Assembly (NCBI GenBank): GCA_963921425.1
Contig: OY992837.1
Span: 19,670,630-19,734,629 of the forward strand
From: Dryas octopetala
Lineage: Eukaryota; Streptophyta; Magnoliopsida; Rosales; Rosaceae
Reading direction: 5' to 3'
DNA: 64,000 nt
The translations under genes and the position numbers were made by a program. This document shows positions 44,588-54,277 of this stretch, piece after piece (position 1 is the stretch's first letter; every line of letters begins with the position of its first letter). The notes below the pieces were generated by a model, which searched no databases, had not been told where the DNA came from, and saw only the letters and a list, made by a program, of their open reading frames with translations.

Positions 44588-47512
44588 TGTAACGACCCGA
44601 CCCAAATTTTCACTAGAAAATTTAAATTTTGTTCAATTATGGTTTTAAGAAGTTTTAAAGGATGTTGAAATGTATTTTAAAGATTTTGGGATTATTCGGA
44701 AAACAAAAAGGGTTTTGATTTAAAGTTTTGATTTATTTGTTTTTGTTTTAATTTAAGCTTGACCAAAATTTGACTTTTAAAATAAAAGGGCTTTTGATTT
44801 TGACTTTGGGTCCGTTAGATAGGTTTCGAACTCACGATTTCATAGACACGCGGCACGCGCCAATCCGAGTTACGGTTTGGAAGATACGGACATGTGAAGT
44901 GAGGGGCAATTTTGTAAATTTATAAAAGTGGGTTTAAATACCCAAAATCAGAAAAAATTTCTGATTTTTCTCTCTCTCTCTAGAAATTTCTAGTGGCTTC
45001 TCTCTCTTCTTTATCTCTCTCTCTCTCCCGCACTCCCTGACTTCTCCCTCTCTCTCCCCGAGCTCACTCACCACTCCCCTCCCCTTCTCTCACCGGCGCA
45101 GCAGCTCCGGCCACCTTCCCGACGCCCCAAGACCACCGGCGAGTCGGCGCCAACCCCCCAGACCAGCCCCCTTCGCCAGCCAGCCACCACTTCGACGAGG
45201 GCCACAACACACAGTCGCAACCCACCCCTGCGCACACACCAGCCACCCTCAAGAACTCACGCCGCCGGCCAACCCAGACCAACCCAGATCGCCGGCGAGC
45301 TCCTCTCGTCAGCGCCGACCCCTGCAGACCCCTCCCTTCGCCGGCCAGTCAGTGCAGCGACGCGAAATCGCGCCTAGAAGCCAACCAACGTCGACTGTTC
45401 TCGCCAGATTCCAGCCATTTCCAACCTCCTTTCACCTCGATTTATGGTGAGTTTCCTTCCTCTTGTTATGGGTCCTCTTTTCCCTATTGAATTCGTTGTT
45501 TTTATACTGAGATTTTGTGAAGATGAAAAGTGGGATTTAAACACCCATTTCGGGTTCTCCTTGATTTCGGCCATGGGGGTGGTTTTGATTAATGTTTGGA
45601 CAACTTCCACCCCGATGGACCTCTAATGGGTGATTAGATTCGGCAATTTAATGGGTTTTGGAGAAATTACGACTTTTGAGTATATGAACCGCTTCTTTGA
45701 GTGGCGACGGCGGTGGTTCCGACCACCCTACTGCCATTTTAATTATTTAGCAGTATTTGAGTACCATACCTAGTTCGTTAATGATTTGTTTTAGATGGAT
45801 GCTACGTTGGTTGACGGAAATTTCATGTTTAGCCGCGATTAGACATTGTTTGTGTATCGATTTAACTCTCGGGTAAAATCTCAATCAAGGTATGCCACCG
45901 GCATGGGTCCAATTGAATTTATGGTTGAAATTGAGAATGCGAATGTCGTAGATTTGGAGCCGAGAAGGATTTGGACTTAGTTAAGTTTGGGAGCGATAAG
46001 AAAATTTAGGAATTTGCCGGTGGAATAAATATTTTGGGCAAGTAGGATGTTAGTCTTCGTACACACACATACTATATATATTTTTGAGTAAAGACTAATA
46101 GGATGCTTATTGTTTTATTTTATAGACGAGACGATCGTAGCTCAAGACGACCTGACTAGGGATCGAAGCTAGAATTCTTGCTGTGAGTGGACTTTATTTT
46201 GCAAATGCTTTTCTAAATTCATGATTTATTTATGTGGTTATTGAATTTGTTTGAGAGATAATAGAGGTTGAATTGGATCTGTGATTTAGAAGTGTTTTCT
46301 TAAATTATGATTTTATTATTTGGTTATCATGAGTCTTGAATTGGAAATATTGATTTGAGTTACGAATTTTATGAAGATAAATGAGCAGTTTAAAACCGTC
46401 ATATTAGTACCCCCTTCAGCAGGTAAATACTGCTCTGCACTCGCCTAGAGATGACTCGGCGGTGTATGACCAGCACAGGTATATAATTGCTCTGCACTCG
46501 CCTAGAGATGACTCGGCGGTGTATGACCAGCACAGGTACATAATTGCTCTGCACTCGCCTAGAGATGACTCGGCGGTGTATGACCAGCACAGGTACATAA
46601 TTGCTCTGCACTCGCCTAGAGATGACTCGGCGGTGTATGACCAGCACAGGTATATAATTGCTCTGCACTCGCCTAGAGATGACTCGGCGGTGTATGACCA
46701 GCACAGGTATATAATTGCTCTGCACTCGCCTAGAGATGACTCGGCGGTGTATGACCAGCACAGGTGTATATTTGCTCTGCACTTGCCTAGAGATGACTCG
46801 GCAGTGTATGACCAGCAGTTTCCCGGGTACTAGTGTGGCGTGAGTTTTCAGTTGTGAAGTGTTTCGAGAAAATATATTCCACCAGTAAACGTTTTAAACG
46901 ACAGTTTCATTAAGGCATTTCATTTTATTTCAGATATTTTAATAATTTTACAGCTTGAGAGTATTAATTGTTTTTCATGAGTTTTATAACATTTTTAAGA
47001 CTTGTGAAATTGTTTTAAAACTGGGGGATTTCAAAGAGCGACGTGAGGTTTTAGAGTTAAAAATATTTAGATTTGATTTCATCTCCATTTAACTGTCCAC
47101 TCACTGAGCCTATCTCACCGTTTCTTGTTTTGTCTTAAATTGTCCCCCAGGTAGTAGCTTTGGTGGAGGTCGAGCCAAACACGTCGAGGCAGTTACATCC
47201 ATCTCTCAAGTTGGACCGTGTAGGCGCCAGTCAATATTCTTGTAAAAATATCCCTTGTATTAGGATAGTGGCTCTGATGATCACACTTAAAATTCTTAGA
47301 TGGTTTTTCTTTAAAATTGTTGGGTCTGAGACCCTATTTTGGTTGTGGTAGAGGTGGTTGCTGTTAGAAGTGCTTTTTAACAGGTTTGAATTTTCTGGGT
47401 TAGTCCATTTTCAGGGAAGGTTCTGCCGAATTTTCGGTAGGATTTTCCTTGAATTTGGATTCCCGCAGGACCTCTCCGGGTTTCAGGGTGGAATCCGGGG
47501 GCGGTCCTGTCA
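44588..47512 (+). repeat. 5' LTR of element C
   Basis: Starts TGTAACGACCCGACCC and ends CCTGTCA. Contains CT-rich leader-like sequence near 44970-45070, and the 57-bp minisatellite. Short frames on both strands recur identically in the 3' LTR. Confidence 0.94.
46430..46830 (+). repeat. Minisatellite, ~7 units of 57 bp, 5' LTR of C
   Basis: Unit contains CTCTGCACTCGCCTAGAG, then ATGACTCGGCGGTGTATG, then ACCAGCACAGGTATATAATT. Each unit can fold: CAC/GTG, CGCC/GGCG and GAG/CTC pair around an ATGA loop. The 123-codon plus frame and 127-codon minus frame are periodic translations of the repeat, since 57 is a multiple of three. Confidence 0.92.
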
Positions 47513-47515
47513 ACT

Positions 47516-47527
47516 TGGTATCAGAGC
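47516..47527 (+). other. Primer binding site, tRNA-Met type, element C
   Basis: TGGTATCAGAGC lies 3 nt after the LTR end, the usual initiator tRNA-Met complement of plant retrotransposons. Confidence 0.88.
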
Positions 47528-47606
47528 ATTAGGTTTTAGATTCCTTAATTCTGCACTGAATGTGCATCCCCATTATTGATAAGAGTTTGGTTTTCTTATA
47601 GGTATT

Positions 47607-48977
47607 ATGCCTCCTCGACGACGTGGCCGACCACCGGGGACCCACCATAGGGTAGCAGAAGGTGTCGATGAGACGACGCAGGGTTTCGAGCAATCTATTG
47701 ATAGGCTAGCCGAGGCAGTGACTACTGCTGTTCGCACCAAGGCTTTTCCTGAGGGGGAATATAGCATTGAGCGTGCCCGTAAGCTCGGGGCCTCAAATTT
47801 TTCGGGTACTTCGGATCCCAGTGTGGCTAACGAGTGGATGATACAACTCGAGAGGATTTTTGAGGTTATGGGATGCCCCGATGACCGGAAGTTAGTCTTG
47901 GCTACTTTCCTGCTAGTGGGTGATGCTTATCACTGGTGAGATTCCGAGCGTTTAGGACTCACCGCGGCAGAGATCACTTGGGATAGATTTAGGAGAGTCT
48001 TTTACGAGAAGTACTATCCGCGGGTTTATTGTGATGAGAAGAGGGCCGAATTCCTGAGGCTTAGACAGGGATCTGTGTCAGTAGCAGAGTATGAGAGGAA
48101 ATTTACTGAGCTTTCCAGGTTTTGCCCAGCACTTGTGGCAGACGAGGCAGATAGATGCTCTAGATTTGAGGAGGGTCTGAGAGACTCTATCCGCACGGTG
48201 GTTACTGCAGCTAACCACTCCACCTTTAGTTCATTGCGGGATGCTGCCATGAGGGTGGAGAGAGCTTTAGCGGAGCGGAATAGGAGTGAGACGAGACGTC
48301 GCCCTCACCAGAATACTTTTGTGAGTGGCCCTAGTCAGGGACCATCCAAGAGAGGCAGTTTCAGTTCAGGTTCTTCAGGAAGTGGTGGTTTTAGAGGTGT
48401 TAGACATGACTCAGGAGGTAGTCGAGGTTCTGGACACAGTCAGAGTTCTGGCCATCAGTCAGCGAGTAGCTCAGCTCGTAGCATAGCACGATTGAGTGGA
48501 TCCCAGGATAGTCGAACCCTTAGGACAAATCGTCCGAGATGTAATCTTTGTGAAAAATACCACGATGGGGTGTGCCAGAGAGGAAGCGTGGGTTGTTTTC
48601 GTTGTGGACAGGTAGGGCATTTCATGAAGGATTGCCCGACTTTTCACCAGAGGGATAGCGGAGTTTCAGGCTCAGCCGTCCCTCTGGGACAGACTTCAGG
48701 GGCCCAGAGTCAGGGGCAAGGAGCAGTACAGACTGCGGGAGCTACGTCTAATAGTGGAGCCCAGTCTAGCCATATGAGTAGAGGTGGAGGGCAGCAGAGG
48801 GGCCAGCCAGGACGCCCTAGGACCCAGGGCAGAGTCTTCGCCATGATGCAACAGGACGCTTTAGCTTCACCGGATGTCATCATGGGTACGTTATCCATCC
48901 TTGGTCATAATGCAAAATTTTTGATAGACTCTGGGACACACACACACACACTTGACTGTCACGTATTCTTGTTTTGA
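47607..48977 (+). pseudogene. Element C gag with start of protease
   Basis: ATG at 47607 opens a basic N-terminus (PPRRRGRPPGTHHR). The gag core follows (LGASNFSGTSDPSVANEWM, FLLVGDAYHW). TGA at 47937-47939 replaces the second Trp of the conserved HWW. The same frame continues (WDRFRRVFYEKYYP, RFCPALVADEADRC) through a Gly/Ser-rich linker to the zinc knuckle CFRCGQVGHFMKDC. The protease starts (LIDSGTHTHT) but ends within a (CA)n run near 48940, after which no pol sequence is found. The family is a Ty3/gypsy Retrotrans_gag protein forming the particle. The stop and truncation make it defective. Confidence 0.92.
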
Positions 48978-49322
48978 TTGTCTATCAGAGATAATCCTTC
49001 TTGATTTGTGGGTTAGAGTGGTTTTCAAATAATTTAAAGATTTTAAATTGATTTACTTCGTAATGGTGTTATCCCTGAAAAATTTATCTAGGGCCTGGCG
49101 TTTCTATCACGTTTTCAAGTTGTGATTTTTGAGGCTTACATAATTTATTTAGGTTCGTTGTGGAGCGATTTCTTTAGTTTAAATATCTTTGGTTTTCTCG
49201 AATGGAAGGAAATGCCAAAATCCACGCATATTTTAACTTATGGTTGTTGAAATGAGGTTCGATTTGAAGGGCGATAAGAAGTTTGCAACAACAATTCACT
49301 TAAATCAAAGATTTTTTTTACT
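48978..49322 (+). other. Residual 3' interior of element C
   Basis: About 345 bp between the truncated protease and the hairpin/PPT, without coding potential. It represents what remains after loss of RT, RNase H and integrase. Confidence 0.6.
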
Positions 49323-49358
49323 AAATTTCGAGGACGAAATTTTTTAAGGGGGGGAGGT
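49323..49358 (+). promoter_or_regulatory. AGGA hairpin plus PPT of element C
   Basis: AAATTTCG-AGGA-CGAAATTT is a perfect 8-bp stem with an AGGA loop. The tract AAGGGGGGGGAGG follows and the LTR starts at 49359. This is the longest stem of the hairpin class in the window. Confidence 0.8.
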
Positions 49359-52224
49359 TGTAACGACCCGACCCAAATTTTCACTAGAAAATTTAAATTT
49401 TGTTCAATTATGGTTTTAAGAAGTTTTAAAGGATGTTGAAATGTATTTTAAAGATTTTGGGATTATTCGGAAAACAAAAAGGGTTTTGATTTAAAGTTTT
49501 GATTTATTTGTTTTTGTTTTAATTTAAGCTTGACCAAAATTTGACTTTTAAAATAAAAGGGCTTTTGATTTTGACTTTGGGTCCGTTAGATAGGTTTCGA
49601 ACTCACGATTTCATAGACACGCGGCACGCGCCAATCCGAGTTACGGTTTGGAAGATACGGACATGTGAAGTGAGGGGCAATTTTGTAAATTTATAAAAGT
49701 GGGTTTAAATACCCAAAATCAGAAAAAATTTCTGATTTTTCTCTCTCTCTAGAAATTTCTAGTGGCTTCTCTCTCTTCTTTATCTCTCTCTCTCTCCCGC
49801 ACTCCCTGACTTCTCCCTCTCTCTCCCCGAGCTCACTCACCACTCCCCTCCCTTTCTCTCACCGGCGCAGCAGCTCCGGCCACCTTCCCGACGCCCCAAG
49901 ACCACCGGCGAGTCGGCGCCAACCCCCCAGACCAGCCCCCTTCGCCAGCCAGCCACCACTTCGACGAGGGCCACAACACACAGTCGCAACCCACCCCTGC
50001 GCACACACTAGCCACCCTCAAGAACTCACGCCGCCGGCCAACCCAGACCAACCCAGATCGCCGGCGAGCTCCTCTCGTCAGCGCCGACCCCTGCAGACCC
50101 CTCCCTTCGCCGGCCAGTCAGTGCAGCGACGCGAAATCGCGCCTAGAAGCCAACCAACGTCGACTGTTCTCGCCAGATTCCAGCCATTTCCAACCTCCTT
50201 TCACCTCGATTTATGGTGAGTTTCCTTCCTCTTGTTATGGGTCCTCTTTTCCCTATTGAATTCGTTGTTTTTATACTGAGATTTTGTGAAGATGAAAAGT
50301 GGGATTTAAACACCCATTTCGGGTTCTCCTTGATTTCGGCCATGGGGGTGGTTTTGATTAATGTTTGGACAACTTCCACCCCGATGGACCTCTAATGGGT
50401 GATTAGATTCGGCAATTTAATGGGTTTTGGAGAAATTACGACTTTTGAGTATATGAACCGCTTCTTTGAGTGGCGACGGCGGTGGTTCCGACCACCCTAC
50501 TGCCATTTTAATTATTTAGCAGTATTTGAGTACCATACCTAGTTCGTTAATGATTTGTTTTAGATGGATGCTACGTTGGTTGACGGAAATTTCATGTTTA
50601 GCCGCGATTAGACATTGTTTGTGTATCGATTTAACTCTCGGGTAAAATCTCAATCAAGGTATGCCACCGGCATGGGTCCAATTGAATTTATGGTTGAAAT
50701 TGAGACTGCGAATGTCGTAGATTTGGAGCCGAGAAGGATTTGGACTTAGTTAAGTTTGGGAGCGATAAGAAAATTTAGGAATTTGCCGGTGGAATAAATA
50801 TTTTGGGCAAGTAGGATGTTAGTCTTCGTACACACACATACTATATATATTTTTGAGTAAAGACTAATAGGATGCTTATTGTTTTATTTTATAGACGAGA
50901 CGATCGTAGCTCAAGACGACCTGACTAGGGATCGAAGCTAGAATTCTTGCTGTGAGTGGACTTTATTTTGCAAATGCTTTTCTAAATTCATGATTTATTT
51001 ATGTGGTTATTGAATTTGTTTGAGAGATAATAGAGGTTGAATTGGATCTGTGATTTAGAAGTGTTTTCTTAAATTATGATTTTATTATTTGGTTATCATG
51101 AGTCTTGAATTGGAAATATTGATTTGAGTTACGAATTTTATGAAGATAAATGAGCAGTTTAAAACCGTCATATTAGTACCCCCTTCAGCAGGTAAATACT
51201 GCTCTGCACTCGCCTAGAGATGACTCGGCGGTGTATGACCAGCACAGGTACATAATTGCTCTGCACTCGCCTAGAGATGACTCGGCGGTGTATGACCAGC
51301 ACAGGTACATAATTGCTCTGCACTCGCCTAGAGATGACTCGGCGGTGTATGACCAGCACAGGTATATAATTGCTCTGCACTCGCCTAGAGATGACTCGGC
51401 GGTGTATGACCAGCACAGGTATATAATTGCTCTGCACTCGCCTAGAGATGACTCGGCGGTGTATGACCAGCACAGGTGTATATTTGCTCTGCACTTGCCT
51501 AGAGATGACTCGGCAGTGTATGACCAGCAGTTTCCCGGGTACTAGTGTGGCGTGAGTTTTCAGTTGTGAAGTGTTTCGAGAAAATATATTCCACCAGTAA
51601 ACGTTTTAAACGACAGTTTCATTAAGGCATTTCATTTTATTTCAGATATTTTAATAATTTTACAGCTTGAGAGTATTAATTGTTTTTCATGAGTTTTATA
51701 ACATTTTTAAGACTTGTGAAATTGTTTTAAAACTGGGGGATTTCAAAGAGCGACGTGAGGTTTTAGAGTTAAAAATATTTAGATTTGATTTCATCTCCAT
51801 TTAACTGTCCACTCACTGAGCCTATCTCACCGTTTCTTGTTTTGTCTTAAATTGTCCCCCAGGTAGTAGCTTTGGTGGAGGTCGAGCCAAACACGTCGAG
51901 GCAGTTACATCCATCTCTCAAGTTGGACCGTGTAGGCGCCAGTCAATATTCTTGTAAAAATATCCCTTGTATTAGGATAGTGGCTCTGATGATCACACTT
52001 AAAATTCTTAGATGGTTTTTCTTTAAAATTGTTGGGTCTGAGACCCTATTTTGGTTGTGGTAGAGGTGGTTGCTGTTAGAAGTGCTTTTTAACAGGTTTG
52101 AATTTTCTGGGTTAGTCCATTTTCAGGGAAGGTTCTGCCGAATTTTCGGTAGGATTTTCCTTGAATTTGGATTCCCGCAGGACCTCTCCGGGTTTCAGGG
52201 TGGAATCCGGGGGCGGTCCTTTCA
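49359..52224 (+). repeat. 3' LTR of element C
   Basis: 2866 bp, starting TGTAACGACCCGACCC and ending CTTTCA. Differs from the 5' LTR mainly by one fewer 57-bp minisatellite unit (six at 51195-51540) and a shorter CT microsatellite, plus a few substitutions. Confidence 0.94.
51195..51540 (+). repeat. Minisatellite, ~6 units of 57 bp, 3' LTR of C
   Basis: Same unit as at 46430-46830, one copy fewer. Because the LTRs of one element start identical, the difference arose after insertion by repeat contraction or expansion. Confidence 0.92.
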
Positions 52225-52716
52225 ACACGCAACTCCTAAGGAAATTTCAAATGATTTGTTGCAACTTAAGGAGATGGATCCTTCTTTAGGAAATAGGTAT
52301 TTATCAAGAGATCCATTTGACATAAACTCGTATACAAGAGCACGTTTTGATCCCTCAGCACAATAGCCAATTAGTTGCACCACGTTTACATGATGTATCC
52401 TTCCAATCGTAGCAACTTCATTGATAAAATCCTGCCCATTAGCTTTGGACTTACCCAACATCTTAATTGCTACAAGGCGGCCGCTACGAAGCTTTCCTTT
52501 ATATACAAAGCCATAACCTTCTTCACCCAATTTATCCTTGAATCCATGTCATTTTCTTGATATGTGAGTAGGAGTCCCTTATTGGCATGAGGTTGTTGTG
52601 ACTTTGTAAGAATTCTTCAATATCGCTGTACATTGATAAGTGTCGCCTCTTCAATTTATAGATTAGAAGCACAATTATACATGGAATCCCGAATACAGTT
52701 TTTGTTGCAAACCACA
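52225..52716 (-). pseudogene. LRK10-like receptor kinase, 5' half (TM and N-lobe)
   Basis: An acceptor (TTGACAG) at 52717 opens an exon with a transmembrane segment (TVFGIPCIIVLLIYKLKRRH) and juxtamembrane FLQSHNNLMPIRDSYSHIKK. The frame shifts by one near 52545. It then reads the kinase N-lobe: [17 protein letters not shown] (second Gly of the loop is Glu), VAIKML with the ATP-binding Lys, [42 protein letters not shown]. It ends at the ACACG target site of element C and continues at 44587. The extracellular cysteine-rich exon of the family is not found in the 440 bp upstream of the CACTA element. Confidence 0.9.
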
Positions 52717-53154
52717 CTGTCAAGGAAATTAGAAAACAAATCATGATAACTATATTTTTTTGTGCTGCTACATACTTGAAACAATGTTTTCTATATTAGA
52801 CCCTTAATGTGATTTTTATCTCGTGGAAAGAGCCAATTAATTATTCTTTTACATTAAACTATACTAGTCTCTTAATTGGCGCATGGCAATTGACATTTCT
52901 AAACATGCAATTAAAATTTTTAATAGTTTATTTGTCCTAAAATAAAGGTGGTGGGGAAGTGGGTTGCTAAAAATAAGGTATATAGATTTTAACTACTAAA
53001 TTTCAATAACTTTTTAGTTTAGGTACCAAAATTAAATAACATTTTAAATTAGATACTAGTTGAAAAGTCAAACAAATTAATAAAGTAAAAAGTAATAGAA
53101 TATACAAATATTACATCACATGCCACTACAATAAAAAAAAATATTACATCACAA
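52717..53154. other. Probable intron sequence of the split kinase
   Basis: AT-rich, no domain. It lies between the kinase exon acceptor and the terminal repeat of the CACTA element, so it may be the 3' part of the intron that separates extracellular and kinase exons in this family. Confidence 0.4.
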
Positions 53155-53164
53155 CACTACTACA

Positions 53165-54060
53165 AAAAAGCTCATACATATCAGTAATTTACCGATATCT
53201 AATGCCCCTAAAATTCGATATTGGAAAGCGTGATATCTATTCTCATTGGTTTACATATCAGTTTTGAACTGATCTCTATAGAGGTTTTTAAATCAGTTCC
53301 TTTTTTGAATACGATATATTTTCCCTTACCAGATGGTTAAAAACGCAATAAATGATATATTTATAATATATTATATCAGTATTATATTTATAACTAATAT
53401 CATATACATTAATAATATGGGTTTTAGTCGTATAACTGGTATAATTATTTCCATAGACATCTATATTATGTATAAGAACAGATATCTTATATCAGACTTA
53501 TATGTTCCTGAATTACGGAACTGGTATACACAGTATCATAGACATCGGTATTAGTTCTCATAAATGATATATGATATGTGAATTATATGCGTTTGAAATA
53601 TAAAACTGGTATTTATATTCCCATAGATATCGTTATGTTTATAATAACTGATATCGTATATATGAATTATATGTTTTAAGAGTATGGAACTGGTATAAAT
53701 ATTTGTATAGATATCGGTATTGGTGATTAAAAATGATATCATATATTTGAATTATATGTTTAAAAAGTATGGAACTGGTATAAATATTTTTATAGATATC
53801 GTTATTGGTGATAAAAAATGATATCGTAGAAATCTATTATATGTGTTTTTATTGTAGAACTGATTATGAAGCCATGATTAGTATCAGTTTATTTTCCCAA
53901 AATAGATATCTATTCTCTATACCATTTCAGTTTTTACATTAGAATTGATCTAATATATTTCAAAATTAGGATTATGTGACACCTGTTTTGATATCGGATT
54001 TATTTTCAAAAAACTGATATAATTGGTTAACACCATTGAACCATCCCGTGCATATTTATT
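53165..54060. repeat. CACTA subterminal repeat region
   Basis: Motifs GATATC(G)GTAT and AACTGGTATAAATAT recur in both orientations through about 850 bp. Subterminal repeats of this kind bind the element's DNA-binding protein in En/Spm. Here the assignment rests on position and pattern. Short ORFs inside are not genes. Confidence 0.75.
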
Positions 54061-54277
54061 TAGTGGCCAATTTTACCTGCACAGATAAGCTAAACTGATT
54101 CATTTCATTCAACAATCCATTCCATTCATCAAATGTCATATATTTCAAAGGACCCAAAAGTTGTCATATCAAAAAAATTAGGGGGAGATCTCATCATCTC
54201 TAACTACCCATTCCTTCAAATATGTCTAAGCTAGCTAGGCTAGGCATCACTTAAAACTACCCTTTACAAAAACTATT

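Larger units (their letters stand above)
44588..52224 (+). mobile_element. Gypsy element C: full LTRs and gag, pol deleted
   Basis: LTRs 44588-47512 (2925 bp) and 49359-52224 (2866 bp) bound only 1846 bp of interior with a primer site, gag and the first residues of protease. The target duplication ACACG lies at 44583-44587 and 52225-52229, inside kinase-coding sequence. The LTRs are almost identical except that the 3' copy has one minisatellite unit (57 bp) and two dinucleotide bases fewer. It is non-autonomous now. It is the same family as the solo LTRs at 9463-12441 and 54278-56855. Confidence 0.95.

Noticed and set aside
45064..45626. Small ORFs in the 5' LTR of element C
   Set aside because: Duplicated exactly in the 3' LTR (49833-50395) and in non-coding LTR leader; no domain.
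46399..46833. 127- and 123-codon periodic ORFs in the LTR minisatellite
   Set aside because: The unit length of 57 is divisible by three, so any stop-free unit gives a long frame. Both strands are open and the length changes with copy number.
53124..53140. CACTACAATAAAA as the CACTA terminus
   Set aside because: A plausible alternative, but the copy at 53155 (CACTACTACAAAAAAG) directly adjoins the subterminal repeats and looks more canonical; kept as an uncertainty only.
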